From Isotricha intestinalis (Eukaryota > Ciliophora > Litostomatea > Vestibuliferida > Isotrichidae), in the NCBI GenBank assembly GCA_023807065.1, contig JAJJLU010000404.1:1-52338 (forward strand): a stretch of 52,338 nt of DNA, given 5' to 3'. Of the stretch, positions 48,547 through 52,338 are shown in pieces. The notes below the pieces were generated by a model. That model made no database searches. It was given only the letters and a program-made list of their open reading frames with translations, and had not been told where the DNA came from. Positions within the stretch are counted from its first letter, which is position 1. The number at the start of each line of letters is the position of its first letter. A program made the position numbers and the translations under genes.

Positions 48547-48947
48547 TTTTTGATAAATTAAAAGAATAATATAAATATTATATTATTTTGTTAAATATAA
48601 GATTAGATAAATATTTATATTTTTTTACAATAAACAAACGAGTGTAAATACTTGTTTCAATTATTTTTATTCGAAAGATAATCAAACTAGTTTTTTAATG
48701 ATGATTGTTATAAATTTTCAATTTAACTTGTTTTACTTATATTAAAATAAGATTCTAATTGAAATATATTTAAAGATAAAAATAAAAGTAAAGGAATTTC
48801 TTTTATTTGTATATATTTTTTTTGAAAAAGAAATTTTTTCTTATTTTTGAAAATTCAATGTTAGAAGATTTTTAAAATTATAAGATAAAGTGCTTTTTTA
48901 TTAATAACTAATTAATTATTAATCATAAATAAAAAATATTGTAAAAA
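48547..48947. other. Divergent intergenic region, 401 bp
   Basis: Spacer between CIAO2B and the next rightward gene. AT-rich throughout, with no recognised element beyond what two promoters would need. Confidence 0.55.
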
Positions 48948-49652
48948 ATGTTAATCCCTCCAAATAAAAAAAACCCAACTAATAATGCGAATAATATAAG
49001 AACTAATTTATTAATATATGTTCATAATGAACTTATATCAAATCAAAATAATAATATTTTAATAAATAGTAAACATACAGATACTTATTGTAAAGAATTT
49101 GAAAATTATGTTATTGTTGAAAGAAATACAATAACAAGTTCAGAAAAAGAATATAAAATATTAAAAGAAAGAGATGAATTACCTTTATTTTTAGTAAAAT
49201 TAAATTTGAATGAAAATATTCCAGTTATTTTAAAAACAAAGAAAATAAAATTAACAAAAAACCCAAATAAAAATCATTCTTTAGATAGTTGTGAATTATA
49301 TAAAAATAAAGACAAAAAACAATTTGAAAATAATATTAGATATTTAAGAACTTTTAGTCATTTATTAAAAAGTAACACTCCTCTTTTTAAAAAACAAGAT
49401 TCTATAAATAAATATAAAAGTACAATTAAAAGAAGAAAGAAATATTGTCAAAAAGATAGTTGCTCAAAATTAAAATTTTTATTGAATATAGATAAAGAAG
49501 AAAATCAAATTAAATTTCAGAAAATGAGAAGTGATAAAAACTATATTAATAAATATAAAAGTGATACAAATATAATGTTATTAAAAGCAATTAAAGAAAA
49601 TAGAAATTTTTTAACAAATACAAGTTATAGAAGAGAAGATATTATGAATTAA
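48948..49652 (+). CDS. Basic Lys/Asn-rich protein, unknown
   Basis: A 234-residue, very basic protein with no signal peptide, membrane segment or recognised domain. The N-terminal half includes a hydrophobic stretch LPLFLVKLNLNENIPVILK (about 84-102) that could form strands. The C-terminal half has Lys/Arg-rich clusters (TIKRRKKYCQK) and is likely disordered or nucleic-acid binding. The codon use (AAA, AAT, TTA) is like its neighbours, which supports it being a real gene despite low complexity. It ends in TAA and is followed by a 350 bp spacer. Confidence 0.55.
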   Translation: MLIPPNKKNPTNNANNIRTNLLIYVHNELISNQNNNILINSKHTDTYCKEFENYVIVERNTITSSEKEYKILKERDELPLFLVKLNLNENIPVILKTKKIKLTKNPNKNHSLDSCELYKNKDKKQFENNIRYLRTFSHLLKSNTPLFKKQDSINKYKSTIKRRKKYCQKDSCSKLKFLLNIDKEENQIKFQKMRSDKNYINKYKSDTNIMLLKAIKENRNFLTNTSYRREDIMN

Positions 49653-50002
49653 ATTGATTTTATTGAAAAAAATTAATTTGTAAATGAGTGTAATTATTAT
49701 TTATTTTATTTTATAAAGAGTGTAAAATCTTTAGATTTAAATGAATTTTTAGTCAAATTTAATTATAAGATTGATTATAATTATTATAAAATTGGAACAT
49801 AAATAGTAAAAATAAAATCGACTTAATTTTGTTATTATAAAATATATTCTTGATTGAAAAAATAGTTTTGAAAATAATTATAAAATAAAACAAAAAATAT
49901 TTAAAAATATAAAACATTAAAAAAAAATTATATAATTAAATTATAAATAACAAATAAAAATCTTATTAAAAAGTCGCAAATACTAAAAAAAAATAAAAAA
50001 AA
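49653..50002. other. Intergenic region, 350 bp
   Basis: AT-rich spacer between two rightward genes. No coding or RNA signal is seen. Confidence 0.6.
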
Positions 50003-50992
50003 ATGTCATCTCGTAGTTCAAATAAAGTATCTCCAAATCAATTTCTTCATTTATCAGATATGAAATCTGAAAATTCAGAAATAAATATTCCGAAAAAAAA
50101 ATTAGGAAGTGATCTTCAAGATTATACAGAGAAGGAGATAGATAATGATACAACAGCAGTAAATTACAATTATTGGTATAGAGGGGAGCAAATGCAATTA
50201 GTGCCAGATGCTTTAAAAGAATTAAGTGAAAGTCAAGAAGTAGTAATAGAACAAAAAATAGAATTATTAGAAATATTATCAGGATGTGAAACACCAAATA
50301 GATATAATGTATATTTATTAGATAGAGAAAAAGTAAAAAAATTTTTATTTAAATGTAAAGAAGAATCAAATTGGTTTTGTAGGAATTGTTGTCCTTCTGA
50401 TTTACGTTCATTTACAATGTCAATGATTCATATATTAAGTACAAATAAGAAAGGAAAACATAATAAGAAAACATTATTAAATTTAAATAGACCATTTCTT
50501 TGTTCATGTTTATGTTTAGCACGTCCAATAATCAAAGCATATTTACATGTTGAATCAGATGTAGAAAATCATGAAAATCCAAGTTTAGAAAGTATAAATA
50601 AAGGTAAAATTATGGGATCAATTACAGATAAATTTGCAATTGGTCCTTTATTTCATGTTTATGATCCTAATGGAGAAGTTAGATGGAAAATTTATGGTGA
50701 TTATTGTCAATGTGGTTTTTGTTGCAGAGAAACTTCTCTTGGAAAATGCTATGAAGTTGATTTCTGGATTTATGATGCTGATGCTGATATAAATAGAAGT
50801 AAACCTGTTGGAAATATTCATAAAGTTTTTAAAGGGTTAAGTGAATTAATCACTGATTCTGATGCTTTTATTCTTACATTCCCTAAAAAAGCTACTCCCA
50901 TGGAAAGACTTATTCTTATTGCTGCTGTTATTTTAATAGATTATAGATTTTATGAAGCTACTGCTCTTTGTGATTTTGGAAGTATTATTTAA
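50003..50992 (+). CDS. Phospholipid scramblase family protein
   Basis: A 329-residue protein matching PLSCR proteins over residues about 85-325. It has LLEILSGCETPNRYNVYLLD, a Cys-rich CRNCCPSDLRSFTMSM, LNRPFLCSCLCLARP, and later YGDYCQCGFCCRE. Near the C terminus are the VGNIHKVFKGLSELITDSDAF segment, the FPKKATPMERL region and a hydrophobic helix (LILIAAVILIDYRFYEA). In the family, the Asp-rich stretch before the last helix binds Ca2+ and the Cys clusters can be palmitoylated. Members are linked to Ca2+-dependent lipid redistribution at membranes. The N-terminal 60 residues are Ser/Asn-rich and not conserved; the Pro-rich tail of animal forms is missing. Confidence 0.93.
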   Translation: MSSRSSNKVSPNQFLHLSDMKSENSEINIPKKKLGSDLQDYTEKEIDNDTTAVNYNYWYRGEQMQLVPDALKELSESQEVVIEQKIELLEILSGCETPNRYNVYLLDREKVKKFLFKCKEESNWFCRNCCPSDLRSFTMSMIHILSTNKKGKHNKKTLLNLNRPFLCSCLCLARPIIKAYLHVESDVENHENPSLESINKGKIMGSITDKFAIGPLFHVYDPNGEVRWKIYGDYCQCGFCCRETSLGKCYEVDFWIYDADADINRSKPVGNIHKVFKGLSELITDSDAFILTFPKKATPMERLILIAAVILIDYRFYEATALCDFGSII

Positions 50993-51268
50993 TAATATTT
51001 TAAGTTATGTTTATTTTTTGAAAAAGTTATTTTTTGTTTTTTAGTATTTAGTTTTTTTATTAGGTTTGAAAATTAATTTTAGGTTTTTTAAATATTATTT
51101 TTAATTTAATGATAAAAATTTGGTGGGAATTAAATTTATTTTTTAATTTTTTGAGAAATTTATGAAATAATTAAAAATAAATTTATATCCCAAATAAAAA
51201 TTTATAAATTCCAAAAAATAAAAATAAAAATTAAAAACTAAAAAATATCATAAAAACTATAAAAAAAA

Positions 51269-52093
51269 ATGGGTGCATGCTTCACAGAAGACATGATTCC
51301 AGCAGAGAAAATAACAGCAACAATAGACAAATTTTTTAAAGAGATGGCAATACGTAAAATAGGTATAGAAGACATAAAAGGGAAATTAAAATCTCGAATA
51401 TTTTCATCAAAGGTGGTAGACATAGAAGGATGGAAGGAGTTTTTAAACGAAGAACTAATAAATTCAGAATTTGCTAATACATCAAAAATGGTAGCAAATT
51501 CTGCAATGGAAGATGCAAAGAATAATTATAATGACCAAACACTACCATTTACAACATTATTGTTTTTATCAGATTCAAAAATAGATACATTTACTGATGC
51601 TTTTAAAACAATAAATTTAGCTCAAAATGCAGGTGAAGCTGCAAATGATGTTAAAAATGTTGTTGACACTGTTAAAAATCAAGGAATTTTTTCTGGGATT
51701 AAAGAAGGAATTAATGCTATAAAAAAAACTGGTGATGTTGCTAAACAAACTTTTAATCCTAATATGATTAAGAAAGATGATTTAAAAAAAATGAGTAATT
51801 ATTATATTAATTTCATCACTTTGTTACCTGTTGATATTATCGATAAATGTGGAGAAGGAGGACAAATTCAGCATTATATTACTAACGTTTTAAATAAAGC
51901 TTTTGATCCTAAATATCAAAATCAATTTGTTAATGAAAAATTGTTTGCTAAATATAATAATGATGATAATATTAATATTCAAGACTTTTTCAAAGATAAT
52001 TATGATATTATGAAAGATGATAAAGCAATTAGAATTGGATTAGTTAAAAATTTTATTAGAGGAATGGCTCCATCTTTAATTAAGAAACAATAA
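51269..52093 (+). CDS. N-acylated helical protein, unknown
   Basis: A 274-residue protein beginning MGACFTED: Gly2 is a good myristoylation site and Cys4 a likely palmitoylation site, so membrane attachment is expected. The rest looks alpha-helical, with a Gly/Ala/Val-rich amphipathic central region (about 120-165, AGEAANDVKNVVDTVKNQG then IKEGINAIKKTGDVAKQT) and a compact C-terminal part. I see no EF-hand, kinase or GTPase motif. I do not recognise the family. It is 276 bp downstream of the scramblase on the same strand; no shared role can be shown. Confidence 0.65.
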   Translation: MGACFTEDMIPAEKITATIDKFFKEMAIRKIGIEDIKGKLKSRIFSSKVVDIEGWKEFLNEELINSEFANTSKMVANSAMEDAKNNYNDQTLPFTTLLFLSDSKIDTFTDAFKTINLAQNAGEAANDVKNVVDTVKNQGIFSGIKEGINAIKKTGDVAKQTFNPNMIKKDDLKKMSNYYINFITLLPVDIIDKCGEGGQIQHYITNVLNKAFDPKYQNQFVNEKLFAKYNNDDNINIQDFFKDNYDIMKDDKAIRIGLVKNFIRGMAPSLIKKQ

Positions 52094-52233
52094 TTTTTTT
52101 TAAAATATTATTTCTTTTTAATGTTTTAAATTTGTTTTAAAAAGTATAAATTTTTTAAGTTTTAATTGTAATTCAATTTTTTGCTCAATCATTTTTTTTA
52201 CATTGAATAAAATATTCTCAATTTAATATATAA

Positions 52234-52338
52234 CTTCATTTTAATAAATCTATTTTTTTTCATACTTCTGGGATTAATTCTGTTTTAAAAAGATGCTTAT
52301 ATGGAAAAGAATCTTATAAATATGCTATGGAATATTTT
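52234..52338 (+). CDS. Possible partial coding exon at the right edge
   Basis: The plus strand is open from 52234 to the end of the window, with TAA just before. The translation has mixed composition unlike the usual spacer (HTSGINSVLKRCLYGKESY, then KYAMEYF). There is no ATG near its start, so it would need an upstream exon or be part of a gene starting at an inner ATG. At 35 codons it may be chance. Confidence 0.25.

Noticed and set aside
1..52338. CRISPR array, bacterial operon or integrated virus
   Set aside because: No spaced direct repeats with unique spacers and no viral structural or replication genes. Genes have spliceosomal introns and eukaryotic families throughout.
1..52338. tRNA genes
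   Set aside because: I looked for GGTTCGAATCC-type B boxes and acceptor pairings in the gaps and found none convincing.

Overview
The window is the left end of a eukaryotic chromosome, most likely a macronuclear chromosome of a ciliate. It opens with seven perfect AATCCCC units, so the G-rich telomere strand is (GGGGATT)n. Genes start about 110 bases further in. Base composition is extremely AT-rich, asparagine and lysine runs are common, and intergenic gaps are short. Introns are few and mostly tiny (30-51 nt, with one of 118 nt). Several genes encode ciliary proteins: SPAG16/PF20, a DUF4795/QRICH2-like protein, a Tctex-type dynein light chain and a CFAP97-like protein. A calcium-dependent protein kinase (CDPK) also fits an alveolate. 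TAA, TAG and TGA all end apparently complete genes and none is needed as a sense codon, so the nuclear code looks standard. A ciliate with the standard code, very low GC and a GGGGATT telomere suggests a litostome (for example an anaerobic or rumen form). That placement is inference.

Layout. 1-5 kb: telomere, a SNARE, a spliced CFAP97-like gene, a START-like protein, and a spliced CCCH zinc-finger/WD40 gene. 5-14 kb: the DUF4795 protein, a coiled-coil protein, Elongator subunit ELP2, a basic unknown and a small type I membrane protein. 14.7-18.8 kb: a casein kinase 1 with a CaaX-like tail, a two-pass ectodomain protein, and a BET-like protein with a NET domain. 18.9-21.2 kb: a recent segmental duplication of the SEH1 nucleoporin gene. 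It left a truncated copy and an intact copy, with decayed, rearranged AIG1-type GTPase fragments between them. 21.4-27.6 kb: an OB-fold-like small protein, a full-length ABCC transporter and a large-ectodomain membrane protein. 27.8-35.4 kb: kelch protein, SPAG16/PF20, an aspartic-protease-like membrane protein with altered catalytic motifs, a dynein light chain and a dually acylated MORN protein. 35.8-44.8 kb: an ABCB half-transporter, an RBBP6-like RING/SR protein, a CDPK and an OSCA/TMEM63 channel homologue. 44.9-52.3 kb: a three-exon CLEC16A homologue, CIAO2B, a basic unknown, a phospholipid scramblase, an acylated unknown and a possible truncated gene at the right edge.

The genes do not form an operon or a defence-type cluster. 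They are individual eukaryotic housekeeping, ciliary, signalling and membrane-traffic genes on both strands. The most unusual locus is the SEH1 duplication with antisense AIG1 debris (18951-20430).
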